Numbered from the stretch's first letter, positions 1-6,372 are shown. The stretch: DNA of 12,276 nt from Christensenella sp. UBA3792 (GCA_002369195.1 DFEW01000007.1:1-12276); one strand, 5' to 3'. Made by a program: numbers and translations. The notes: generated by a model not told the origin, from the sequence alone.

Positions 1-4
1 CATA

Positions 5-164
5 AAAAGGGGCTGTTAAGAAAGTCTGTCATTCTGAGCCGCAGGCGTAGAATCTCTGAACGCAAGTTTGAAACCGTGTTGCATGACAAGACAGTTTCGT
101 TCTGAGATCCTTCATCGCTTCGCGATTCAGGATGACACGCAAGACTTTCTTAACAGCCCCTTTT
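5..164. repeat. Long near-palindromic intergenic element, 23-bp perfect ends
   Basis: The ends at 5-27 and 142-164 are perfect inverted repeats of 23 bp (outer bases AAAAGGGGCTGTTAAG). Inside, the two halves remain largely complementary with mismatches, and each carries a version of the GTCATTCTGAG / AGAATCT motif found in dispersed intergenic repeats of many Clostridia. The whole unit could fold as one long hairpin. It starts 5 bp past the stop of the minus-strand lipoprotein gene. Read on that strand, the hairpin is followed by TTTTT (positions 8 to 4), so it may serve as that gene's terminator. No open reading frame inside looks real, so it would be a non-autonomous repeat (MITE-like) or a terminator-type repeat. 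The palindrome is seen directly; mobility is inference. Confidence 0.75.
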
Positions 165-169
165 CGTTT

Positions 170-1741
170 TCAATATCCCTTGTCCTTATCGATGATCGTG
201 CCATCGAGCGCGTTCACCGTGATCCCGCCCCAGTACTCGCCGCCGAAGGTCAGGCAATCCCCGTTCAGCGGAAAGAAATGCGGTTCAAGCGCGAGCGTGC
301 CGTTTTTGATGCGCTCGATCGTGTTCGAGAATCGCTGCCGCGGCGTACCGGGCTCGTCCCAAAAGCCCTCGGTTGTGCACCAGCGTCCCTCGGTCGGATC
401 GGCAAAGAAGTGATATACCGGCACGTAATAGTATCCGCCGTTCTTCTTTGCGATGCGCCAAAGCCCGAAGGTCACGCGATGGATATAGATCGTCCCCTCG
501 GCGCCCCTTCTGCGTTCCGATTCCACGGTCGGCTTCCAGAACGCCGCGATGTGCTGCATCGCCTTGTCCGCCGCTTCCTGAAACGACAGAAGCTGTGCGT
601 CCGACTGCACCATGCCGGTGACGTTCATCGGCGTACTCCATTCGATCGCGGTCACGCCCTGGTCGTCAAAGTCGACAGTGATCTTCTCATACGGAACGGG
701 AGCCGAAACAGTCGAATCCATCGCGCCGCCGACGTCCTCCAAAGCAAACGCCGTGCCGACGCCGTTGAATGTGCGCATCAGCACGACGCGCCACTGCGAC
801 CAGCGCTTTAAGAGGTCGAAGCTGTCTCCGGTCGTGCAGCAGATCGGCACCAGATAGCAAGGCGCAAGCTCGCCGCCGGTGAGCTTTTGGGCGATCTCCG
901 ACGCTTTTTGCAGCGCTTGTGCGCGCGTCATTTTGACGCCGTACGGCGCGTCAAGCGGCTGCTCCTCGCCCAAGTCGAGGTCTGTATCGCGCTTTGCATA
1001 GATGCTGTTTCCGTAGATTTCTTCATCAACGTATGCACGAAGCTCCCATTTTTCGCCCGCAACCGTCGCCTGCGCGCTGAACCCGTGGATATAGTGTTGT
1101 GCCGCGCCTTTGTCTTTTTCATAGTTGTATCCGCTCGGATACGTGCCGAGCACCGGTTCGAGCGGCTCGACCTCCGACGCAAACGGCGCGATCTCATAGA
1201 TCGCCGAATAGCATTCGGTGTATTCCTCCAGACGTTTCTTTTGATAATTGTATTCCTCGCTGCCCGGCTCCGCCTTTGCAAGCTCCTCCTGTACGCCCCG
1301 GATCAGCCTTGCGCAGTCCTCCTTGGTGATAACGCCGCTTGGCATCCACTTGACGCCGTCGATCGGGAAGATGATCGAACGCACCGCGTCGAAGTCCGCC
1401 TTCGTGAGCGAGCGCGGTTCGGCTTCGAGGACCGGTACCGCCTGCACATCGGGCAGATAGACGGGGCAGTCGACGGCTTTGATCGGAAAGCCGTAATCGT
1501 TGTTTTCCGTGCTCCAGAATTTCGGCGCGCCGAGCCGTTCATAGAGCGGACCGTCCTGCCGTTCGTAGTCCGTAAACTCGACGGGCGCCGCTTCCGGCAG
1601 GGTCAGCGTATCCGTGATCGGCTGCGCCTCGACCTGCCAATCTTTTTTGTCGCCCTTGTTTTCGATGATTTCGTGCTCCGGCGTCGGAACACAGCCGCAC
1701 AGCAATACCGAAAGCAGCAGGATCACAGCGATTCGTTTCAT
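170..1741 (-). CDS. Large secreted lipoprotein of unknown function (DUF6034-like?)
   Basis: This encodes 523 residues. The N-terminus is a lipoprotein signal: two charged residues, a run of Leu/Val/Ile, then a lipobox L14-C15-G16-C17, so Cys17 should be lipidated and the protein held on the outer face of the membrane. The rest is soluble, acidic and rich in Trp and Tyr, with no further membrane segment. I see no catalytic motif. Length and style resemble the uncharacterised clostridial lipoproteins grouped as DUF6034, but that name is from memory and uncertain. The start is supported by the signal peptide and by an AAAGGA ribosome site about 12 nt upstream, which is rather far and lies inside a hairpin arm. 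It is the last gene of the minus-strand cluster, 73 bp after the VWA gene, and I see no clear promoter of its own. Confidence 0.85.
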   Translation of the reverse strand: MKRIAVILLLSVLLCGCVPTPEHEIIENKGDKKDWQVEAQPITDTLTLPEAAPVEFTDYERQDGPLYERLGAPKFWSTENNDYGFPIKAVDCPVYLPDVQAVPVLEAEPRSLTKADFDAVRSIIFPIDGVKWMPSGVITKEDCARLIRGVQEELAKAEPGSEEYNYQKKRLEEYTECYSAIYEIAPFASEVEPLEPVLGTYPSGYNYEKDKGAAQHYIHGFSAQATVAGEKWELRAYVDEEIYGNSIYAKRDTDLDLGEEQPLDAPYGVKMTRAQALQKASEIAQKLTGGELAPCYLVPICCTTGDSFDLLKRWSQWRVVLMRTFNGVGTAFALEDVGGAMDSTVSAPVPYEKITVDFDDQGVTAIEWSTPMNVTGMVQSDAQLLSFQEAADKAMQHIAAFWKPTVESERRRGAEGTIYIHRVTFGLWRIAKKNGGYYYVPVYHFFADPTEGRWCTTEGFWDEPGTPRQRFSNTIERIKNGTLALEPHFFPLNGDCLTFGGEYWGGITVNALDGTIIDKDKGY

Positions 1742-1751
1742 AAAACAGAGA

Positions 1752-1794
1752 GGTCCTTTCGCGTTTGATTCATACCGTAAGACGCGAAAGGACC
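1752..1794 (-). promoter_or_regulatory. Hairpin covering the lipoprotein gene's ribosome binding site
   Basis: GGTCCTTTCGCGT (1752-1764) is a perfect 13-bp inverted repeat of ACGCGAAAGGACC (1782-1794), with a 17-nt loop. In the minus-strand transcript, the arm nearer the gene contains AAAGGA, the best ribosome site for the lipoprotein start at 1741. The hairpin would hide it. The following stretch, TCTCTGTTTT, is only weakly terminator-like. It could therefore be a translation-blocking leader, a partial terminator between the VWA and lipoprotein genes, or both. Confidence 0.6.
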
Positions 1795-1814
1795 CCGTTT
1801 GGTTCCCTGCTTCT

Positions 1815-2462
1815 TTATTTTTTACGATTCTGATAATCGGCTTCGATCGGCGCGCACCAGCTGTCGCAGATCGCTTCGCCCTTGCGGAAGGAGCCGATCG
1901 TCTTGCCGACGACGTCGAAGTTCAGCGCCGTGCCCGCGCTGTCGCATTCGTAGCGCACCGCGCGCTTTTCGGAAATACCGAAGCGCTTTGCCTCCGCGAT
2001 CGCGTCAATGTTCGCGCCGAGAAACAGAAACTCCCAGCCGTACTGCTCGCGCATCCGCCGAATGAGCGTCTGCACGCTCTCGTAGCTGTGGCGGCGGCTC
2101 GCGTTTTCCATGCCGTCGGTCGTGATGACGAACACGGTCTTTGCCGGGCGGTCCTCGCTGCGGGCGTACTTGTGCACGTTTTTGATGTGCTGCACCGCGT
2201 CGCCGACGGCGTCGAGCAGCGCCGTGCAGCCGCCGACCCGGTACTGCGCGTCGGTCAGCGGCTCGACCTTGCGGATGTCGACGCGGTCGTACAGCACTTC
2301 ACTGCTGTTCGAAAAGAGCACTGCGGAGAGCAACGCGGCCCCGTCCTCCTGTTTCTGACGCTCGACCATCGCGTTAAAGCCGCCGACGGTGTCCGCTTCA
2401 AGGCCCGCCATCGAGCCGGAGCGGTCGAGGATAAAGACGATTTCGGTCAGGTTCGGATTCAT
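1815..2462 (-). CDS. VWA-domain protein, complete metal-binding (MIDAS) site
   Basis: This encodes 215 residues, essentially a single von Willebrand factor A domain. The metal-ion-dependent adhesion site is intact: DRSGS with D13, S15 and S17 at the end of the first strand, T80 in the GGCTALLD loop, and D116 in the ITTDG loop. There is no signal peptide or membrane segment, so it should act in the cytoplasm, unlike adhesin VWA proteins. Cytoplasmic stand-alone VWA proteins (TerY-type and relatives) usually act as Mg-dependent protein-binding partners; the partner here is unknown. The start has a strong GAAGGAGG site 8 nt upstream, itself within an inverted repeat. It follows a helix-turn-helix protein gene by 77 bp, and the two probably work together. 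Confidence 0.88.
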   Translation of the reverse strand: MNPNLTEIVFILDRSGSMAGLEADTVGGFNAMVERQKQEDGAALLSAVLFSNSSEVLYDRVDIRKVEPLTDAQYRVGGCTALLDAVGDAVQHIKNVHKYARSEDRPAKTVFVITTDGMENASRRHSYESVQTLIRRMREQYGWEFLFLGANIDAIAEAKRFGISEKRAVRYECDSAGTALNFDVVGKTIGSFRKGEAICDSWCAPIEADYQNRKK

Positions 2463-2470
2463 AAAAAATA

Positions 2471-2514
2471 CCTCCTTCGTGTTTCTGCGTTCAGCATAGC
2501 AGAAACGAAGGAGG
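2471..2514 (-). promoter_or_regulatory. Inverted repeat enclosing the VWA gene's ribosome site
   Basis: CCTCCTTC (2471-2478) pairs with GAAGGAGG (2507-2514), and GTTTCTGC (2481-2488) pairs with GCAGAAAC (2499-2506). This gives a 16-bp stem with a 2-nt bulge and a 10-nt loop. In a minus-strand read-through transcript the gene-proximal arm is the GAAGGAGG ribosome site of the VWA gene, followed by TATTTTTT and then the ATG. The structure could both terminate transcription and block translation. If transcription starts at the candidate promoter in the loop, the RNA hairpin cannot form, so the repeat might instead be a DNA operator. Confidence 0.6.
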
Positions 2515-2524
2515 CGTTTGTCAA
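2493..2524 (-). promoter_or_regulatory. Weak candidate promoter for the VWA gene
   Basis: On the minus strand there is a perfect -35 TTGACA (2519-2524) and, 20 bp later, TGC-TATGCT (-10 at 2493-2498). The -35 is ideal and the -10 has the extended TGn, but the 20-bp spacer is longer than normal. This promoter is therefore doubtful. Confidence 0.35.
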
Positions 2525-2537
2525 TCGCGGATTGACA
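2519..2537. promoter_or_regulatory. 19-bp dyad overlapping a TTGACA hexamer
   Basis: TGTCAAT (2519-2525) and ATTGACA (2531-2537) are perfect 7-bp inverted arms around CGCGG. The dyad lies between the helix-turn-helix and VWA genes and covers the candidate -35 box of the VWA gene. It has the form of an operator for a dimeric regulator; the protein encoded immediately upstream (2540-3136) is an obvious but unproven candidate. Confidence 0.45.
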
Positions 2538-2539
2538 TT

Positions 2540-3136
2540 TCAGCGCACGGTGCCAGTCTTCAAAAGCGGCAGTCCGCAGTCATACAGGGCGGTGTTGATC
2601 GTAAGCACGCTGTGCTCGCCGCGCTCGATGAAGTACTGCACGACGAGGTCCGCCTTGCTGCTGCGCGTCAGACGGTAGCCCGCCTTTTCGAGCAGCGCCT
2701 GCGTGCCGTCGAGGTCGAGCCGAAGCCCGAGCGCAAGCTGGATCGCCGTGCTCTTGCTCGGCTGATAGTCGCGGTCGTTCAGGATCTTATGAAAGAGCTG
2801 ACGGCTGATCTGCGCGCGCCGGTACACGGCGGAATCCTTTTCGCCGCATTCACTGAGCAGGGAGAGAAGATGCTCGGAAAACCCGCTTTCCTTCTGCCGC
2901 AGCACATCGGAAAGCCCGTCCGCGCGCATCGGCGCGGCGCCGAACACCGGCGGAACGGATGCTTCGCACAGCGCGTCCTGCGTCGGCGCGGCCTGCGGAC
3001 GGATCGCATTTGCGGCGCTTTTGCGGCTTATGCTTTTCGAATACGCGGCAACGTCGGGCGCAATTGGCGCAACGTAGTGCGCGGCGATGTAGGCGAGAAG
3101 CTCCTCGCGCGAGTAGGGCGAAGGGACCGGCTTCAT
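2540..3136 (-). CDS. Helix-turn-helix (XRE/Cro-like) protein paired with VWA protein
   Basis: This encodes 198 residues. The N-terminal 80 or so (a short helical start, then a Pro/Ala-rich variable linker) are followed by a conserved-looking domain at about 85-195. Residues about 108-140 (ISRQLFHKIL ... STAIQLALGL) fit a Cro/XRE-type helix-turn-helix, with recognition helix SRQLFHKILN. The following section (DLDGTQALLEKAGY and onward) is helical. It could bind DNA or act as an adaptor for the VWA protein encoded next. I recall this HTH-like protein and a VWA protein sitting side by side in other Firmicutes, but the pair's function is not known to me. The start is well set: its ATG overlaps the exporter's stop (ATGA), and AGAGGA lies 7 nt upstream, which implies translational coupling. 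Confidence 0.8.
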   Translation of the reverse strand: MKPVPSPYSREELLAYIAAHYVAPIAPDVAAYSKSISRKSAANAIRPQAAPTQDALCEASVPPVFGAAPMRADGLSDVLRQKESGFSEHLLSLLSECGEKDSAVYRRAQISRQLFHKILNDRDYQPSKSTAIQLALGLRLDLDGTQALLEKAGYRLTRSSKADLVVQYFIERGEHSVLTINTALYDCGLPLLKTGTVR

Positions 3137-4479
3137 GCGTGCTTCCTCTGCGATCTGCGCTTATGCAGCCACACGCTCCACATGCGGAACGCGGTGGAGA
3201 CGAGCAGCACGCCGATCGCGACCGCGCCGGCGACCATCGCGGTTGCCATGCCCTTGTCGTACGCCTCCGAGAGCATGCCGCGGCGGATGAAGTCGACCGT
3301 GTAGTAGATGCCCGATCCGGGGATCAGCGGGACGAGCGCGCACATCAGATAGCTCGTCGCGGGGAATTTGCGGATGCGCGCCATGATTTCCGCGTACAGC
3401 GCGGAGGCGACCGCCGCAAACAGGTAGGCGACCGGCTCAGACATGCCTTCGCGCATGCTGACGCTGCACACGACCCACGAGATCACGCTGCCGAGCAGCG
3501 CGAAGGGAATGCCGCGCCCGTGCATGTTGAACATCAGTCCGAACCCGAGCGTGCCGATCAGACCGGCGACGCACTGCAGCGAGATCGAATACGGATACGG
3601 CGCTTCGGCGAGCACCGTCGAGGAGAAGATGCCGCGCGCGAGCGAGACGCCGGCACTGGTGCCGATGACGAGCGCGACCGCGATGATCGCGACCTGCACG
3701 AGCCGGTTGAGACCGGACATCGTATCGCCGTAGATGACGTCGCGCAGACTGTTGGTGAACAAAAAGCCCGGAACGAGCAGCATGATCGCGCCGATCACGG
3801 TGATGTCCGCGTTTTTTCCGACGCCGATCGCGGCGAGCGCGTTGGCGAGAAAGCCGAGGATGAAGCTGCTGACGAACGACGAGAAGAACGTGTTCGCGTG
3901 CAGGTGTCCCATGAACCGCTGCGTCAGCCCGATCGAGAGCCCGCAGATGCCCGCCGCCAGCGCTTCGAGCGGACCGCCGCCGAAGAACCAGCCGAACCCG
4001 CCGCCGATCAGGAACGCGGCGAGATAATAAATGACAAGATTGTAGTGGCACACGCTGCGCTCGGTTTCGCGCAGCAGCTTTCTTGCGGTGGGAATGTCCG
4101 GCTTTTCGGCGCAGATGCGGCGGCACAGCGAGGAATAGCGCTCGATGCCGTCCAGCAGCGTTTCGCCGCTCTTTAAGCGCCGGATCTTGGTCAGAATCTG
4201 TCCGTCGTCGGTCTCGAGACTTGCCATGATCGCACTCGGAATGACGAACGCGTCGACGCGCTCGACGCCGTAGGCCTCGACGATGCGCGTGATCGTGTCC
4301 TCGACGCGGTACGTTTCCGCCCCGCACGCCTGCAGCTTGTTCGCGAGCGAGACCGCGAACTCCAGAAGCTGTTCGTGGAACGGTCTGCCCTCGGTATGCG
4401 ACGTCTCCGGCTCGGCGGCCGGATGCTGCTTTGCCTCCAGGATCGAGCGGCGGGACGCATGTTTGGATTGCTTTTTCAT
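3133..4479 (-). CDS. Threonine/serine exporter family protein (fused ThrE type)
   Basis: This encodes 448 residues from the ATG at 4479. That start is chosen over a longer frame to 4551 because GGAG sits 6 nt upstream and the promoter at 4511-4539 lies inside the longer version. After a basic tail and a cytoplasmic domain (about 35-140, with CGAETYRVEDTITRI, typical of the family), about ten hydrophobic segments follow from about 147 to 430. Family motifs are visible: LLVPGFLFTNSLRD near 233-246, and LVPLIPGSGIYYTV near 382-395. Both halves (ThrE N-type and the shorter ThrE_2 part) are in one chain, as in Corynebacterium ThrE; many Firmicutes encode them as two genes. Predicted role: proton-driven export of small amino acids or related solutes; the substrate is not readable from sequence. 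First gene of the minus-strand cluster. Confidence 0.9.
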   Translation of the reverse strand: MKKQSKHASRRSILEAKQHPAAEPETSHTEGRPFHEQLLEFAVSLANKLQACGAETYRVEDTITRIVEAYGVERVDAFVIPSAIMASLETDDGQILTKIRRLKSGETLLDGIERYSSLCRRICAEKPDIPTARKLLRETERSVCHYNLVIYYLAAFLIGGGFGWFFGGGPLEALAAGICGLSIGLTQRFMGHLHANTFFSSFVSSFILGFLANALAAIGVGKNADITVIGAIMLLVPGFLFTNSLRDVIYGDTMSGLNRLVQVAIIAVALVIGTSAGVSLARGIFSSTVLAEAPYPYSISLQCVAGLIGTLGFGLMFNMHGRGIPFALLGSVISWVVCSVSMREGMSEPVAYLFAAVASALYAEIMARIRKFPATSYLMCALVPLIPGSGIYYTVDFIRRGMLSEAYDKGMATAMVAGAVAIGVLLVSTAFRMWSVWLHKRRSQRKHA

Positions 4480-4510
4480 AGATAACTCCAAGGTTGGTTT
4501 GCGGAGAAAA

Positions 4511-4539
4511 AGTATATCAGCCGCGCGCGCAAATTGCAA
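4511..4539 (-). promoter_or_regulatory. Sigma-A promoter for the exporter operon
   Basis: On the minus strand: TTGCAA (4534-4539), exactly 17 bp, then TATACT (4511-4516) preceded by TGA, an extended -10. The predicted start near 4504 leaves a leader of about 25 nt containing the GGAG site. It probably drives the exporter, helix-turn-helix, VWA and lipoprotein genes. Confidence 0.75.
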
Positions 4540-4556
4540 GCGGTTTTGCACCGAAC

Positions 4557-4585
4557 TTGCGCATCGGAAACAGTTGTGCTATACT
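4557..4585 (+). promoter_or_regulatory. Promoter P1 (first repeat copy)
   Basis: TTGCGC (4557-4562), 17 bp, TATACT (4580-4585) preceded by TGC, an extended -10. The predicted start near 4592 would transcribe through the second promoter copy into the flippase gene. Confidence 0.7.
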
Positions 4586-4593
4586 AACCGAAC

Positions 4594-4622
4594 TTGCGCA
4601 TCGGAAACAGTTGTGCTATACT
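4594..4622 (+). promoter_or_regulatory. Promoter P2 (second repeat copy)
   Basis: Identical to P1: TTGCGC (4594-4599), 17 bp, TGC-TATACT (-10 at 4617-4622). The predicted start near 4629 leaves only about 22 nt before the TTG start codon, and these include the ribosome site at 4637-4643. Confidence 0.75.
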
Positions 4623-4636
4623 AAACTATCATGCAC

Positions 4637-4653
4637 GAAGGAGAACGGACTTG
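4637..4653 (+). promoter_or_regulatory. Ribosome site fixing a TTG start
   Basis: GAAGGAG (4637-4643) lies 7 nt before TTG at 4651. No in-frame ATG has comparable spacing, and the nearby ATG at 4631 is in another frame and lies before the site. This decides the start of the flippase-like gene. Confidence 0.75.
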
Positions 4654-5730
4654 GAACAGGGCGGAAATGCGAATCGAAAACCGAAAACGAGACGGCAGAA
4701 GCTGTTGCGGATCGCCGCGGTCATCGCTTTTATCGTCGCAAACGCCGTCGTTCTCTATTTCACCGCGCGCAACGACTTTTCCAAAAACCCGCCGAAACTC
4801 ACGCAGAATCCGTTCGCGGGCAGGAACCTGCTTTACTTGCTCGGCGCCGTGCTGTGCCTGCTGCTCGCGCTGTTTGCCGAGACCATGAAGTTCGTGCTGA
4901 TGATGCGGCGCTTAAAGGAGCGCGTGTCCGTACGGCAGGCGTTCGAGACCGTCGCGCTCGGCAAGTACTACGATTACATCACGCCGTCCGGCGCGGGCGG
5001 GCAGCCGTTCCAGATCTGGGACCTGCACGCGCACGGGTATTCGAGCGGCGTGTCGTCGGCGATGGCGCTCGCGTCGTTCGTCACGCTGCAGCTCGGGTTC
5101 GTGTCCGTCGCGGTCGTCGTGTTCACGCTCTTTTCCGACATGGCGGACGCGGTCGGCATCCGCATCGCCGCCTATATCGGGCTGCTGTTCTATTCGTTCG
5201 TTCCGATCCTGATCATTTTAAGCGCGATCTCGCCGAAGGTTACGGCGCGCATCGTCGGATTCTTCGTGCACATCGGCGCGAAGCTCCGCCTCGTCAAGGA
5301 TCCCGCGCGCACGGTCGAACGCGCCGAAACCGCATTGAAGCGCTACTCGGACAGCTTGAAGTACATCGCCAAAAGCCCGTGGCTGCTCGCCGCGATGTAC
5401 GCGCTTTCGGTCCTCTATCAGCTCGCGCTCTGCTCGATTCCGTACTTCGTCATGCGCATCTTCGGCGGACAGATCGGGTTCTGGCAGTCGCTGTGCATGT
5501 GCGTGTACGTGTACTTCTCGGTCACGATCGTGCCGACGCCCGGCAACGCGGGCGCGGCGGAGGGCTCGTTCTACATCCTCTTCAACCAGCTCGACACGTC
5601 CGGCCTCTTCTGGGCGATGCTGATCTGGCGGTTCTTTACCTATTACAGTTTCCTGCTGATGGGACTGGTGATCTACGCCGTCCGCACGATCGAGCGCGCG
5701 GTGAAGCGCAGAAGGGAGCGCGCCGAATGA
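4651..5730 (+). CDS. Flippase-like membrane protein (LPG synthase TM / UPF0104 family)
   Basis: This encodes 359 residues from a TTG start. The frame stays open upstream to an ATG at 4594, but that ATG lies inside the promoter repeat, whereas TTG 4651 has GAAGGAG (4637-4643) at 7 nt. A basic N-terminus is followed by about eight hydrophobic segments, the first near residues 19-37. The family signatures are present: DYITPSGAGGQP near 113-119 with following Phe-Gln, and VPTPGNAGAAEGSF near 294-307. These belong to the membrane part shared by MprF-type lysyl-phosphatidylglycerol flippases and glycosyltransferase-associated UPF0104 proteins. There is no C-terminal aminoacyl-lipid synthase domain, so it is a stand-alone translocase-like protein, probably moving a lipid or lipid-linked molecule; the substrate is unknown. 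Its stop overlaps the ATG of the methyltransferase gene. Confidence 0.88.
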   Translation: MEQGGNANRKPKTRRQKLLRIAAVIAFIVANAVVLYFTARNDFSKNPPKLTQNPFAGRNLLYLLGAVLCLLLALFAETMKFVLMMRRLKERVSVRQAFETVALGKYYDYITPSGAGGQPFQIWDLHAHGYSSGVSSAMALASFVTLQLGFVSVAVVVFTLFSDMADAVGIRIAAYIGLLFYSFVPILIILSAISPKVTARIVGFFVHIGAKLRLVKDPARTVERAETALKRYSDSLKYIAKSPWLLAAMYALSVLYQLALCSIPYFVMRIFGGQIGFWQSLCMCVYVYFSVTIVPTPGNAGAAEGSFYILFNQLDTSGLFWAMLIWRFFTYYSFLLMGLVIYAVRTIERAVKRRRERAE

Positions 5731-6221
5731 TCCTTGCGTCGGTCGAAACGCCGCTCGGCACGATCACGCTCGCGTCCGAAGGGGAAGCGCTCACCGGTCT
5801 GTACTTCGAGGGGCAGGCGCACCGTCCCGACCTCGAGGGCAGCTTTTCGGACCTGCCGGTTTTCGACGAGGCGCGGGCGTGGCTTTCGGAATACTTTGCG
5901 GGCAGGATCCCGCAAAGCACGCCAAAACTTCACCTTTTCGGCACGCCGTTTCAAAAGCGCGTGTGGGACGCGCTGCGGTCGATTCCGTACGGGCAGACGG
6001 TTTCCTACGCGGCGCTTGCGGCGCGGCTGAACAGCTCCGCGCGCGCCGTCGGAGGGGCGGTCGGACGCAATCCGGTCTCGCTGATCGTGCCGTGCCACCG
6101 TGTGATCGGTTCGCGCGGCGAACTGACCGGCTATGCAGGCGGGATCGCAAGAAAAGCGGCGCTTCTGGCGCTCGAACGCGGCGGCGCGATCGGGTGCGAA
6201 TATGGGGCAACCCGCGTATAA
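5727..6221 (+). CDS. ogt: Methylated-DNA--[protein]-cysteine S-methyltransferase
   Basis: This encodes 164 residues, normal for Ogt-type enzymes. They repair O6-alkylguanine (and O4-alkylthymine) by moving the alkyl group irreversibly to their own cysteine. The active site PCHRV is at 122-126 with acceptor Cys123 and His124. Also present are the arginine finger (R106 in SARAVG), N115 in GRNP, the loop GELTGYAGG (131-139), and a C-terminal Glu150 matching the catalytic glutamate of the family. The N-terminal ribonuclease-H-like half is shorter and less conserved, as usual. There is no Ada-type zinc domain, so it is not the adaptive regulator. The ATG overlaps the flippase stop (ATGA) and a GGGAG site lies 8 nt upstream, implying coupled translation from the duplicated promoter. 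Confidence 0.95.
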   Translation: MILASVETPLGTITLASEGEALTGLYFEGQAHRPDLEGSFSDLPVFDEARAWLSEYFAGRIPQSTPKLHLFGTPFQKRVWDALRSIPYGQTVSYAALAARLNSSARAVGGAVGRNPVSLIVPCHRVIGSRGELTGYAGGIARKAALLALERGGAIGCEYGATRV

Positions 6222-6237
6222 AAGGAAACAGAACTAT

Positions 6238-6264
6238 AAAATCCGCGAAAACCGCGGATTTTTT
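6238..6264 (+). terminator. Intrinsic terminator after ogt
   Basis: ATCCGCG (6241-6247) and CGCGGAT (6253-6259) form a 7-bp stem with a 5-nt AAAAC loop. It is extended by AAA/TTT pairing and followed by a T run to 6264. It ends the flippase-ogt unit 16 bp past the ogt stop. Confidence 0.85.
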
Positions 6265-6287
6265 CGCGCTTTCGGGGCGCATTTGGT

Positions 6288-6316
6288 TTGCTTTTTCGAC
6301 AGCGGGATGATATACT
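6288..6316 (+). promoter_or_regulatory. Sigma-A promoter for the LRR protein
   Basis: TTGCTT (6288-6293), 17 bp, TATACT (6311-6316) preceded by TGA, an extended -10. The predicted start is near 6323, giving a leader of about 50 nt. Confidence 0.75.
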
Positions 6317-6329
6317 TGTAAACAGGGAA

Positions 6330-6353
6330 TGTATATACATACATCGATATACA
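6330..6353. promoter_or_regulatory. Operator-like inverted repeat in the LRR gene leader
   Basis: TGTATAT (6330-6336) and ATATACA (6347-6353) are perfect 7-bp inverted arms 10 bp apart. A second, nested palindrome, ATGTATATACAT, lies at 6329-6340. The AT-rich dyad sits just downstream of the predicted transcript start, in a GC-rich neighbourhood, where a bound protein would block transcription. As RNA the A/U stem would be weak, so a DNA operator is the better guess. Confidence 0.45.
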
Positions 6354-6372
6354 CGAATCGGAGGGAGATACC

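Larger units (their letters stand above)
4550..4624 (+). repeat. Perfect 37-bp tandem duplication carrying a promoter
   Basis: The 37-bp unit that begins CCGAACTTGCGCATCGG and ends GTGCTATACTAA occurs at 4551-4587 and again, without any mismatch, at 4588-4624. The lack of divergence suggests a recent slippage or duplication, or selection for two copies. Each unit holds a full promoter. Confidence 0.95.

Noticed and set aside
2959..4176. Plus-strand open frame (405 codons) opposite the HTH and exporter genes
   Set aside because: Very rich in Arg, Ala, Asp and Glu with no motif; it is the reverse shadow of the exporter gene.
4480..4551. Longer N-terminus for the ThrE-type exporter (ATG at 4551)
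   Set aside because: It would include the promoter -35 and -10, and no ribosome site fits; ATG 4479 has GGAG at 6 nt.
4494..5726. Upstream extension of the methyltransferase frame, suggesting a 575-residue fusion
   Set aside because: The extension is a shadow frame within the flippase gene; the real enzyme begins at ATG 5727 with a good ribosome site and normal family length.
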